From NCBI RefSeq assembly GCF_040954835.1, contig NW_027168298.1:440001-504000 (forward strand): a stretch of 64,000 bases of DNA. Direction: 5' to 3'. Shown piece by piece: positions 52,537 through 62,137 of the stretch. The position numbers were made by a program, and so were the translations under genes. Numbering within the stretch: position 1 is the first letter of the stretch; the number at the start of each line of letters is the position of its first letter. The notes under the pieces were generated by a model. That model was given only the letters and a program-made list of their open reading frames with translations. It was not told the origin of the DNA and did not search any database. The DNA is from Lepisosteus oculatus. Taxonomy: Eukaryota > Chordata > Actinopteri > Semionotiformes > Lepisosteidae.

Positions 52537-54401
52537 AATATACAGTATAGTAATGACAAACACAAAACTAATTACATTAACACACTAACTCAAAACCACA
52601 TTTTGATTCAAATATACATTTTAAAATGTACAACTTCTATATTTCCAAGAAAAAAAAATATTACAATGGAAGTTAAGATGATTTTTGTCCACTATTTGCA
52701 AACCCTGTCTAATTGTCCTAACAGTTAGAACCAAAAACCTATTATTTTCAGTGTCCAGATCTCCTGGCCCCCTGCCTTGCATATGCATTCTTCAAGTAAC
52801 ACATTGCATGGTCCTTTATTTCTTTTTCTGTTGATGTAGGGTGGGACTTCAGCACCGCAGCTAGGAGAAAATTATATAATATTACTTCCCAAATAAATGA
52901 TGATTAATATCTTCTTTAGTATAATCTAAAAAATGAACGGTTTACTAAGCTCAAAACTGAAATAAATGTATAAAATTTAGCTTGCATCATAGCAGTTGAG
53001 CAATAAAGTCTGTCCTAATTAAAGAGTACCCAAAGTTTGAAAGTACAACATAGAATAAGAATAGAGAAACGGCAAAACGATTTTGTGTCATCTTCCCCAT
53101 TCACACTATTTTATGTGCCATTTTTTGCTTATTCACGTACTATTTTAATCAAAATAATATTAAGAAAGATCTGTATGTATTCAGATAGTATTATTATTGT
53201 TCATACTTACTCGTCAAAAGAGGATTGCTGAGATATTTGCGGATATACTTCTACATTTGAAAAACGTGTCCAAAATGGTGACCAACGAATACTAGCAATG
53301 CATTGTGGTATATAAGCGGAAAATATGCTGGGTTCGATATTTTCTCAACGTATGCGTTTATTAATGTTGTTGATATTATGGTTGAAATATAACATTGAAA
53401 ATACATCGCGGCTATGTGCCCCCTGCTATGAGCTGATGTGCAATTTTAACGCATGTAGTTAGTAAGGATCGGTCACTGTTGTATGGTATTATATATAATG
53501 ACATTATGGAATAGGATGGGGACAGGCCTGGCATCACGGGGGGAGGGGGGAATGTCGCCCCTTCAGTTTTGGGCAAAAAGATTTACCTAACTTAATTTGC
53601 GCCCTAAAAAAATAGTTGTACTTTGTCAATGGTCAGACAACACTAAATGACACGAACAGTCACTCAGTCTGTTTGATGGGCAGGAGGGCTATCCGTCCAG
53701 GAACTGCACATATCAGTGTCGTTATTGAGTGTCAACATTACGATCCTGTTTGCTCAGGTGGACCGATTCCTTGCAGTAGTTTATCATTATACTTAAAATC
53801 GTTATATAACTAGGACTAGTTATAGCAGTCTGTGCTTTCTGTTGGTTTTACAACATTTTTTCTTAACGATTCAGAACGTCCATGTAGCTGCAAAAATGAA
53901 CGCTTATGGTACTTTTCGCTCCAGGCAATACTCTCCAGTGAGAGTGACGAAAAATGTGAAACTGAACTTCATCGCAAATACCAGATTGCTAGTCGATATC
54001 TTCTATCATGAAGCACTAATCAATGGCATAGCTGCGAGATTTCATTTGGGTAGCTGCACCGTACAGCTCCGTTTCAACCGAAATATCACCCCCGCTCAGA
54101 ATTTCAGACGCCCCCCTACAGATTTTTCCCCGGGCACCGCGCACTGATGGGAGACGGGGTTTCCAGGAAATGGTATCAACTTTTCTCAAGAAAATAAAAA
54201 TAGAAACTCTATAGGCACTCAAACATTTTACTGTTTTTTTTTCAGGCAGGTGGCAAGACCCCTCCGCAAAACCCTTGTATGCCAAGCTGTGGGCATTGAT
54301 TCGTCGAATATACGTATATTCACGGCGAAAATAAGGTTATACGTATATATACGTCGCCTCGACGTATAATCAACGTCGAATTGCAACCGTAAAATCGACG
54401 A

Positions 54402-54632
54402 CATTAATAAATGCATATATAACGTCGAAAACACATCTAACACTAGGAGTATACGGCACTCTGCACAGTGTACGAAGTAAATTATTTTCGCAGTAATTAA
54501 TTTACACGTGTATAATAAATATAGTAAATATAATTAATTACTGCGAAAATAATTTACTTCGTACACTGTGCAGAGTGCTGTATACTCCTAGTGTTAGATG
54601 TGTTTTCGACGTTATATATGCGTTTATTAATG
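54402..54632. repeat. 231-bp palindrome at the junction with the right arm
   Basis: Arms of about 95-100 bp, from CATTAATAAATGCATATATAAC inward, with very few mismatches (for example CGGCACTC against CAGCACTC). The loop (TTTACACGTGTATAATAAATA) is in the opposite orientation to the loops at 12490 and 49550. Confidence 0.85.
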
Positions 54633-54792
54633 TTTATTTCACAGTGTCGTGCACCTTTTCATTGCTCTCGCTTTCAGAGCCTCCGCACGGCACACGACTC
54701 AACATCAGGAAGCACATTGAAGTGAAAGCAGGGAGCGCTGCGACATGCACTGTGCAGATCCCGCCACACTAAGAGGTGAGTGGGTCTGTTCG
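54633..54792 (+). repeat. Extra tRNA-array flank piece before the right arm
   Basis: Matches 58048-58200 (direct) and 39215-39370 (inverted): GTCGTGCACCTTTTCATTGC. It shows the right side starts one unit further than the left arm end. Confidence 0.7.
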
Positions 54793-54994
54793 ATGCACAA
54801 AGAACGCTTTGATAAGCGTCAAAGGCAAATCATTCCGAGTTGGTCGTTTGTGTTTTCCGTTCAGACGCGAAATGCTGAAATGATCTCTCGGCTCCTCGGT
54901 TGTCATTTCTGCTCCGTAAAGGAATCACAGCACGAGTCGGCTTCCAGCACGGTGGGTCGGGACACGATGCCGGGGGTCGGAGAGAGCGATGTCT

Positions 54995-55064
54995 TCCTCG
55001 TTAGTATAGGACCTGTCACGTGGACCTGTCACCTGTCCCCACCTGTCACGCGGGAGACCGGGGT
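54995..55064 (+). pseudogene. tRNA-Asp relic, right arm unit 2
   Basis: As at 38945, with the full ACAGGTC expansion. Its left counterpart (42350) is 14 bases shorter. Confidence 0.75.
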
Positions 55065-55216
55065 ACATCAGGACGCGCATTGAAGTGAAAGCAGGATGCG
55101 CTGCGACATGCACTGTGCAGATCCCGCCACACTAAGAGGTGAGTGGGTCTGTTCGATCACAGCACTAGGCGAATCCCCAATCCCCTTTTGTGCGTGGCGA
55201 CAGAAGAAGTCTGGTC

Positions 55217-55289
55217 TGTTTCCTCCCGGTTTCGATCCGGGGATCTTTCGCGTGTGAGGCAAACGTGATAACCACTACACTACGGAAAC
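55217..55289 (-). tRNA. tRNA-Val(CAC), right arm unit 2
   Basis: Anticodon stem paired (TTTGC/GCGAA). The B box GGATCGAAACC and a pair-7 mismatch make it resemble unit 1 (38720) more than its mirror 42129, suggesting conversion between units. Confidence 0.82.
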
Positions 55290-55731
55290 TGTGGTCAGAT
55301 GTGCCCAGCGGCCCAGCGCTGAGCTTCACCAATGCGATTCAGCTGCTTCCAGTGCCTTTATTGGGATGCGCTGATGGACCATGCTCTCTCTCCAGAGACC
55401 AGCACGCCTGTCATGGACGGAGCAGGAAAGACGGCGCCACATTCTACAGCCCTCTCCACGCAATCGACGAAATCGGGCTACTGAAGTGGAGAAAATCGCC
55501 TCTCCAGAAAGTGCAAATATCATCTTGGAGAGTATAAATCCTATTGCCGAAGGTCAGCCCTGTCTACCAGAGTGACCCTCCCACCTACTGCAGCGATGGT
55601 CAGCTCGTCTCACACGCGAGAAGTTTCGGCTGGAAACAAGCGCCCCCTCTTCTCGCACGTTGAGTAGTTTTAATGCGGCTCCTTCGTACACAGTGCTGAT
55701 CTTTTGGAAAGCAGGAGGCAAGATTGACACG

Positions 55732-55803
55732 TTCCCATACCGGGAGTCGAACCCGGGCCGCCTGGGTGAAAACCAGGAATCCTAACCGCTAGACCATATG
55801 GGA
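55732..55803 (-). tRNA. tRNA-Glu(TTC), right arm
   Basis: Same sequence as 41615-41686. Confidence 0.96.
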
Positions 55804-56004
55804 GTGCACAACCCTGCTGTTCCGGGCATCATGCAAGCAAACTACATAAATATGAGAAAACACGCAAGAGAGCTGTCACTCAGAGTGTCGAAGGGTCGAT
55901 GTATACTGGGGCTCAGTTGAAATGCAACGTCAGGACTTTCCCGAATTATGTCACACGAAGAGAGCACAGCCTTTTCCGCCCTGCCACATGTGTATCGGTA
56001 ACTC

Positions 56005-56076
56005 GCCGTGATCGTATAGTGGTCAGTACTTTGTGTTGTGGCCGCAACAACCCCGGTTCGAATCCGGGTCACGGCA
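56005..56076 (+). tRNA. tRNA-His(GTG), right arm
   Basis: Same sequence as 41342-41413. Confidence 0.95.
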
Positions 56077-56650
56077 GAATAGGGGCGTCTGCTTTTACTA
56101 CTTGCACGAATGAAGGCAAAAAAAAGCCAATTGATGTGAACGAACGGCGCTTTACAGAGGAGTACTGCCTGACTGGATCGTTGATGAACGACAGAGACCA
56201 CTCCGACCTCTTCTCGGGTTTCTTCAATGACTTACTAAGGATCTTCTTCACATTCGCCCATGCAGGGGAAGCCAGTTACACCAAAGCAAACGCAGGAAAG
56301 TGCAATTCAAGCAGAGACCAGGAGGGACTTGTTTACACCGAGAGTGGTCGGAGAATGGAACAATGCGCCCAGCCCTGTTGCTGGAGCCGATTCTTGATGA
56401 GATCTTGGGCTCACTAAGAAGCCCCCGCTGGATGCTAATCTTTCTGTTGTTCTTGCAGGTCCTGCGCTGCTATTGAGCCGACAGAGCTCGTCCTGATCTG
56501 TCGGCACAGCCCAATTGCAAATGATCGGCTCCGCATACAGAAGGAACGTGCGTTTGGTACAAGAGTGCATGAAGGCACCGGAAATACATTGGGAACAAAT
56601 GACCGGTCGCTCAATACCTCTGTGAAGTACAGGAGCGTGCAAAACGAGGC

Positions 56651-56723
56651 TGTTTCCGCCCGGTCTCGAACCGGGGACCTTTCGCGTGTTAGGCGAACGT
56701 GATAGCCGCTACACCACGGAAAC
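56651..56723 (-). tRNA. tRNA-Val(AAC), right arm
   Basis: Same sequence as 40695-40767. Confidence 0.95.
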
Positions 56724-56828
56724 CTGCGGGGACTGCTGCTGGTGTCTCGCTTGCGTTTCGGGCTGAGAAAGGGACGCGTTTAGGCAGGGGGCGCTGGAGA
56801 GAGGAACAAAGGGCGCGATGAAACAAAA

Positions 56829-56889
56829 CACCGAAACCCGGGATCTTTAGATCTTCAGTCTAACGCTCTCCCAGCTGAGCTATTTCGGC
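56829..56889 (-). pseudogene. tRNA-Phe(GAA) with T-arm deletion, right arm
   Basis: Carries exactly the same deletion as 40525-40585, so it predates the inverted duplication. Confidence 0.88.
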
Positions 56890-57915
56890 GGTGCACAGAG
56901 CCCACAGCCACCTGCTCCAGCCTTCCTGTGTTGCGGCATGAGCGCACCAAGAGTAGCGGGAGAGTGTTGCAGGAACGTCACTCAGAAGGAAAGCCACCCA
57001 GGTGCGCCCTCTGAGCTCTGTCCAGCGCATCTTCCTCGCATGGACTCCTGCCTGCGACGGGCAGGAAACAATTAGCAAGAACAGAACAACACCCCATGGG
57101 TGTCTCATGACCACACCTTAGGTTGTGACACGTGCAGGTGTGAGGGGTTGCCGGGCTACTTTGGAGCAGAGCTTGGGCGGAGGGAGGGCGGGAAAGCAGA
57201 CAAAGAGGTGACACCTCAAGGTCTGCACGATCACAGCTCTCCGCCGCCCCAGGCTTCCGCTCGATAAGCTGCTGGACACACCCGCCCCTCCTCACACAGA
57301 CCGTGGAAAAGCCCCCGAGTCGGAGGGCTCTCTCTTCCTCCCAGGAGCTCTTGGACACGACGCACAGACAGGGTGCGGGGAGCCGCCGCCTGCAAACACG
57401 GCTCCAGGCAGGACTCCACTCCGTAGGAGCCGCAGAGCAGAGGAGATGGGGGCAGCTTAGCTCCTGTGCAGAGACCTGAGCTGCTGTTGCTGCAGACGCT
57501 GTCTTTTCTGCACTCGGGGTAGGAGTGAATGTTGAGTTGCCCTTAGAAATGAAGCAGAGTACTTCAACGGCACGGGTGTGTGTGTGTGCGTGCGCCCTGG
57601 TGATTCTGGGAGACAGATCGAACCTGGGCTAAAAGAGAGGAGGCTTAGCCCTCTTCCATTTGCTACTTCAAAGTTGTACAACCCATTTGTATCTGCTAGG
57701 CGGCGCAGTTGTCGTGCACAAAGAACGCTTTGAAAAGCGTCCAAAGCAAGTCATTCCGAGTTGGTCGTTTGTGTTTTCCGTTCAGACGCGAAATGCTGAA
57801 ATGATCTCTCGGCTCCTCGGTTGTCATTTCTGCTCCGTAAAGGAATCACAGCACGCGTCGCCTTCCAGCACGCTGGGTCGGGACACGATGCCGGGGGTCG
57901 GAGCGTGTGATGTCT

Positions 57916-57987
57916 TCCTCGTTAGTATAGTGGCAAGTATCCCCGCCTGTCACGCGGGAGACCGGGGTTCGATTCCCCGACGGGGAG
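57916..57987 (+). tRNA. tRNA-Asp(GTC), right arm
   Basis: Same sequence as 39427-39498, followed by TTTTCTTTT. Confidence 0.95.
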
Positions 57988-58399
57988 TAGCTTTTCTTTT
58001 ACCTCCTTAGAGAAAGGACTGCCTTTCACTTCTCTGTTTTCTAACATAGCGTCGTGCACCTTTTCATTGCTCTCGCTTTCAGAGCCTCCGCACGGCACAC
58101 GACTCGACATCAGGAAGCACATTGAAGTGAAAGCAGGGAGCGCTGCGACATGCACTGTGCAGATCCCGCCACACTAAGAGGTGAGTGGGTCTGTTCGATG
58201 CACAAAGAACGCTTTGATAAGCGTCAAAGGCAAATCATTCCGAGTTGGTCGTTTGTGTTTTCCGTTCAGACGCGAAATGCTGAAATGATCTCTCGGCTCC
58301 TCGGTTGTCATTTCTGCTCCGTAAAGGAATCACAGCACGAGTCGGCTTCCAGCACGGTGGGTCGGGACACGATGCCGGGGGTCGGAGAGAGCGATGTCT

Positions 58400-58469
58400 T
58401 CCTCGTTAGTATAGGACCTGTCACGTGGACCTGTCACCTGTCCCCACCTGTCACGCGGGAGACCGGGGT
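58400..58469 (+). pseudogene. tRNA-Asp relic, right arm unit 1
   Basis: Mirror of 38945-39014, no difference seen. Confidence 0.8.
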
Positions 58470-58621
58470 ACATCAGGACGCGCATTGAAGTGAAAGCAGG
58501 ATGCGCTGCGACATGCACTGTGCAGATCCCGCCACACTAAGAGGTGAGTGGGTCTGTTCGATCACAGCACTAGGCGAATCCCCAATCCCCTTTTGTGCGT
58601 GGCGACAGAAGAAGTCTGGTC

Positions 58622-58694
58622 TGTTTCCTCCCGGTTTCGATCCGGGGATCTTTTGCGTGTGAGGCAAACGTGATAACCACTACACTACGGAAAC
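58622..58694 (-). tRNA. tRNA-Val(CAC), right arm unit 1
   Basis: Anticodon stem fully paired (TTTGC/GCAAA), unlike its mirror at 38720. B box GGATCGAAACC and the pair-7 mismatch are shared. Confidence 0.82.
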
Positions 58695-58800
58695 TGTGGT
58701 CAGATGTGCCCAGCGGCCCAGCGCTGAGCTTCACCAATGCGATTCAGCTGCTTCCAGTGCCTTTATTGGGGTGCGCTGATGGACCGTGCTCTCTCTCCAG

Positions 58801-58956
58801 AGACCAGCACGCCTGTCATGGACGGAGCAGGAAAGACGGCGCCACATTCTACAGCCCTCTCCACGCAATCGACGAAATCGGGCTACTGAAGTGGAGAAAA
58901 TCGCCTCTCCAGAAAGTGCAAATATCATCTTGGAGAGTATAAATCCTATTGCCGAA
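58801..58956 (+). other. Exon-like segment joined to the retroelement, right arm
   Basis: Acceptor CTCTCTCCAG before 58801 and donor CCGAAG|GTAAGC after 58956. Open in the frame with RPARLSWTEQERRR. Mirror of 38466-38614. The copy at 55381-55550 has GTCAGC in place of the donor. Confidence 0.4.
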
Positions 58957-59863
58957 GGTAAGCCCCGCTAAGCCCCGGCGCAAAATAGGCAGGCAGGACC
59001 GCACTAAGCGTCAGAGCCGCCGTGAGCGCTACGGGGAAGGCAAGGGCTCAGGCAGAGTCTATCATAAGACTGGACGAAGGGAGTCGACTGCAGCCCGCCT
59101 GGCCAGGCTTGAACAAGCCCTGCCTGAGAGATCAGGACAGGGTAAACCTTCCGCAGCGAATGCCAGAAGTGTGAATGAGCTTAGGGGGACCACGCCCCTT
59201 CTCACTGGAGGAGGCGGGGATCCGTCCCAAGCCCCTCCCTCAGTCTATCTGATTGGGTGGGAGGGTTCCTGCCTGGAAGAAGGCTTTGACTCTGAGTTGG
59301 GCGCTGACCCCGCCACTGAAGTCAAAGAAAAGGCAGGCTTCCTACAATTCTTAGGGAATCTCAGCCAGAAAGGCAAAGCAAGGCGTATTTATATCAAGGT
59401 TTCTCTTGAAAACGTCTTAGATAGAGAAGCACTGATTGACACTGGGGCTGAAATTAGTTTGATGTCAGCCGATCTACTCAGCGAGCTCAAACGAGTAGCG
59501 AAAGGAAAAGGCATCAGACTTAAGGTAGAACCGTGTAAGATAGATATTTCCAGCTATACCCAGGATCATGCCAGGATCACACACCGAGTGTGGGTGGCAC
59601 TTAGGTTCGGGCCAATGAACGTGGTGCATCCTGTTTACATCTCTAGGTTAAAAACAGAGCCACTACTCATTGGCCAAGACCTGCTTGACAGGCTGGAGCC
59701 TCTGGTGGACTGCCAGCGTGGAAAATTGTGGGCTCAGGTCAAAAACCCTAAGCCTGTTGCACAGCAAAAAGGGGGATTCAGTGGTTATGCTGTGATCACA
59801 CAGTGCCCACTGAACACTATAGCTGAGTTGGAGGTTCCTCCTGGTTCCTCTGGACGAGAATAA
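58949..59863 (+). pseudogene. Retroelement gag-protease fragment, right arm
   Basis: Same domains as 37551-38465 (protease motif ALIDTGAEISLMS, signature LIGQDLLDRLEPL). Two residues differ (C to F in LEEGFDSE, P to T in ADPATEV). Non-ATG start, ends TAA directly followed by an ATG in the same frame. Confidence 0.75.
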
Positions 59864-60685
59864 ATGTCTCTTCTTGCTTTCCAAAACTACAGGGAAGTCC
59901 TGCCCAGGCCAGCACTCCCACGGTCTCCCAACTACAGGAGCAGTGCTCCGAGCAGCTGCTTGACCCGCCAGGTAAAGCACACCCCCTTTTCATCCCTGAA
60001 GAAGAGTGGATCTCCCTGTCCGGTAATGAATGGGAGTCCTTTCTGTGCACCCTGGTACCTCAGGGGGTCCAGGACTACCACCCCATGGTGGTGGGAGGGG
60101 GTCCAGGTGGCAGAAGTGCAGGTTGATGATGTAATTCTTAGCCTCAGCTCTGAGAAGTCCATAATCAGTGAAGGTCTGTTCGAGGACCTGTCGCGAAGCT
60201 GTCAGGTGACCCTGGTGACGCAGTCACAGGTTCTGTGGTGGGCACCCCCACCTCATAGGTCCATTTGGAGCAAAGGAAGCTGTGTAGCTTCCATCTCCAT
60301 CAGAAAAAGGAAGTTTGCTCACTACTTCCAGGTAGCACCTCAGCTGACCCATTCGGTCTGCATTGGTGCAGACCTATTGGTTCGACTGGGCGCCCAGCTG
60401 GACACAGTAAACAGTGTGCTGTGGAAACGGGTGGACCCAGATGCCCACTCTCTAAGCGGTGACCCCGAGAACATTCGGTCAGGTCAGACGATTCCTCAGG
60501 CCTGCCAGGTAGTAAACGAATCGGACCTGATCGTTCCTGCGTCAACAGCAGGGTTTCCGGTACGCCTTGTCCTAAAGAAGGGACAGAGAATGGACGCTGA
60601 GATGGTTTTCTTCCAACCATCAGCTCAGTTTATCAGACTGAACCTAGCAGTCTGTTGTACCCCCAGACTGGAACGGAATGGCTGA
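59864..60685 (+). pseudogene. Retroelement pol fragment after protease, right arm
   Basis: 273 codons, nine more than the left copy at its end. One residue differs (SIRKRKF against SIGKRKF). Probable frameshift near 60110, as in the left copy. The fragment ends near 60825, where it meets the reversed gene exon. Confidence 0.5.
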
Positions 60686-60829
60686 GCCACCTGCCTGTTG
60701 GTGCAGAACATAGCAAAACAAGATGTCAAAATCCCTGCTCGCACTGACATGGGACTGGAATTGACAATAGTTTCTATGATTTCGAACTGGCCATCCCAGT
60801 ACTGGGGCAGCTCCCTGGTCCCTTGGCTT

Positions 60830-61240
60830 CATAAAAGCGCCCCTGTAATAAAGAAATTAAATCCAAAATCAAGAGGGCAGTTGCCTACTGAAATACAAGA
60901 AGTCATCAATTTTAACCTAGCAACACATTAAAGGCTGCATCTATACAAGTACGATTCTAGAAATGCTCACCAGATTACGTTTTAAGAAGGAACTGCGCTT
61001 CAGGTTCTGCCGAGATCTTAACTCGGATGGCAGGATTCAGAGTCCGGAGTGCGGACTGATTGCGCACGGAGGGTCCATATACTGTGGATCCCTCAGTGAT
61101 CTTCCGCGTGTTCAAACAGCCAGCGTGTGACTCCCCTGTCCCCGTGACCTCATTGCTCTGCTCTCTCCTCTGTGCAGCCGAGCCCGATTCACGGTAAAGT
61201 GAAAAAAAATATGCCCTCAACGTGAGATTTACTCTGGAGC
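60830..61240 (-). promoter_or_regulatory. Sixth copy of gene promoter, first exon and exon-2 acceptor (mirror of 36175)
   Basis: First exon ends at 60971 on the minus strand with GTGAGC, and the second-exon acceptor precedes 60842. Same fusion to the retroelement as in the left arm. Confidence 0.55.
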
Positions 61241-61605
61241 GAGGATAGATGTTACCTTTTTATCATTGAACAGGATGTATGTGATGTGGCGACTAGGTTC
61301 AATTTTGTATCCTCTTTAAAAGATTAAGGACTGGGGTGAGCGTGATTTACCACCCTTTCAGCTAAGAACCCGACGTGCACACCGTTTAAGCTGCATAGAC
61401 TCGGTCGTTTAACTCTTCTCCATTAGCAGGGTTAAGGTTAAAGAAAAAAAACATTGCTGACTTCTTTTTTTTTTGCCAGCTGCTAGCGCTGATTAGCAAG
61501 GTTTGTATTTCATGTTTTGCAAGTTGCATCCATTTTAAGAAAAACAAGTCGTGTTAAAGACAGGAAATGAATACTTGCATTTAATTAAGTCTAGCCGTAG
61601 GCGGT

Positions 61606-61677
61606 TATCCACTGGGATTCAGACCCAGGGCCTCCTGTTTACTAGGCAGGCGCTTTAACCAACTAAGCCACAGCGCC
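61606..61677 (-). pseudogene. tRNA-Thr(AGT) damaged, right arm
   Basis: Mirror of 35737. In addition the anticodon stem has CCTGC for CCTGT. Confidence 0.8.
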
Positions 61678-62055
61678 CCGGGAGTGCTGTCCTTTTGCAG
61701 CCACTTGGACACACCACTCAGACACATCTGCATTCGGTGTGTGCTCCGCCTGCTCGCTGAGCAAGTTGCCACCTTTACATACAATAGCAACATCGACACC
61801 AAGAGAAAGGATGACAAATGGCTTTTATCTGGAACTTTTCATGTCCAAGGAGCTCAATGTGCTTTCTGTGTACAACAGGGCCACTGAACTCCACGCTGGC
61901 CACTGAACCACAGCAGTGGCTTGCTGGCTTGACATCTCCCAAGGAAAATGTTGAAATCGCATGTGGAACAGGAAAATGACCCTCGAGTACGAGGGAAAAA
62001 AAAGAAAAAGATCATCTGGAGCGCACCAACCCAGTTGGGACAGCCCAGTTTTGTT

Positions 62056-62137
62056 AACGAGGTGGCCGAGTGGTTAAGGCGATGGATTGCTAATCCATTG
62101 TGCTTTGCACGCATGGGTTCAAATCCCATCCTCGTTG
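62056..62137 (+). tRNA. tRNA-Ser(GCT), right arm
   Basis: Mirror of 35277, with acceptor AACGAGG fully Watson-Crick paired to CCTCGTT (the left copy has one wobble). Likely functional. Confidence 0.9.

Larger units (their letters stand above)
51835..54632 (+). mobile_element. Transposon copy 2, right end replaced by the palindrome
   Basis: Left end CCCAGTGGGCA, then colinear with 10159-12410 with small length changes in the tandem repeats. It holds a 90-bp insertion at 52447 that copy 1 lacks. The terminal arm GTGGGCATTGATTCGTCG lies left of the palindrome (54288) instead of right. The right end is missing; the inverted-repeat arm starts instead. Confidence 0.75.
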
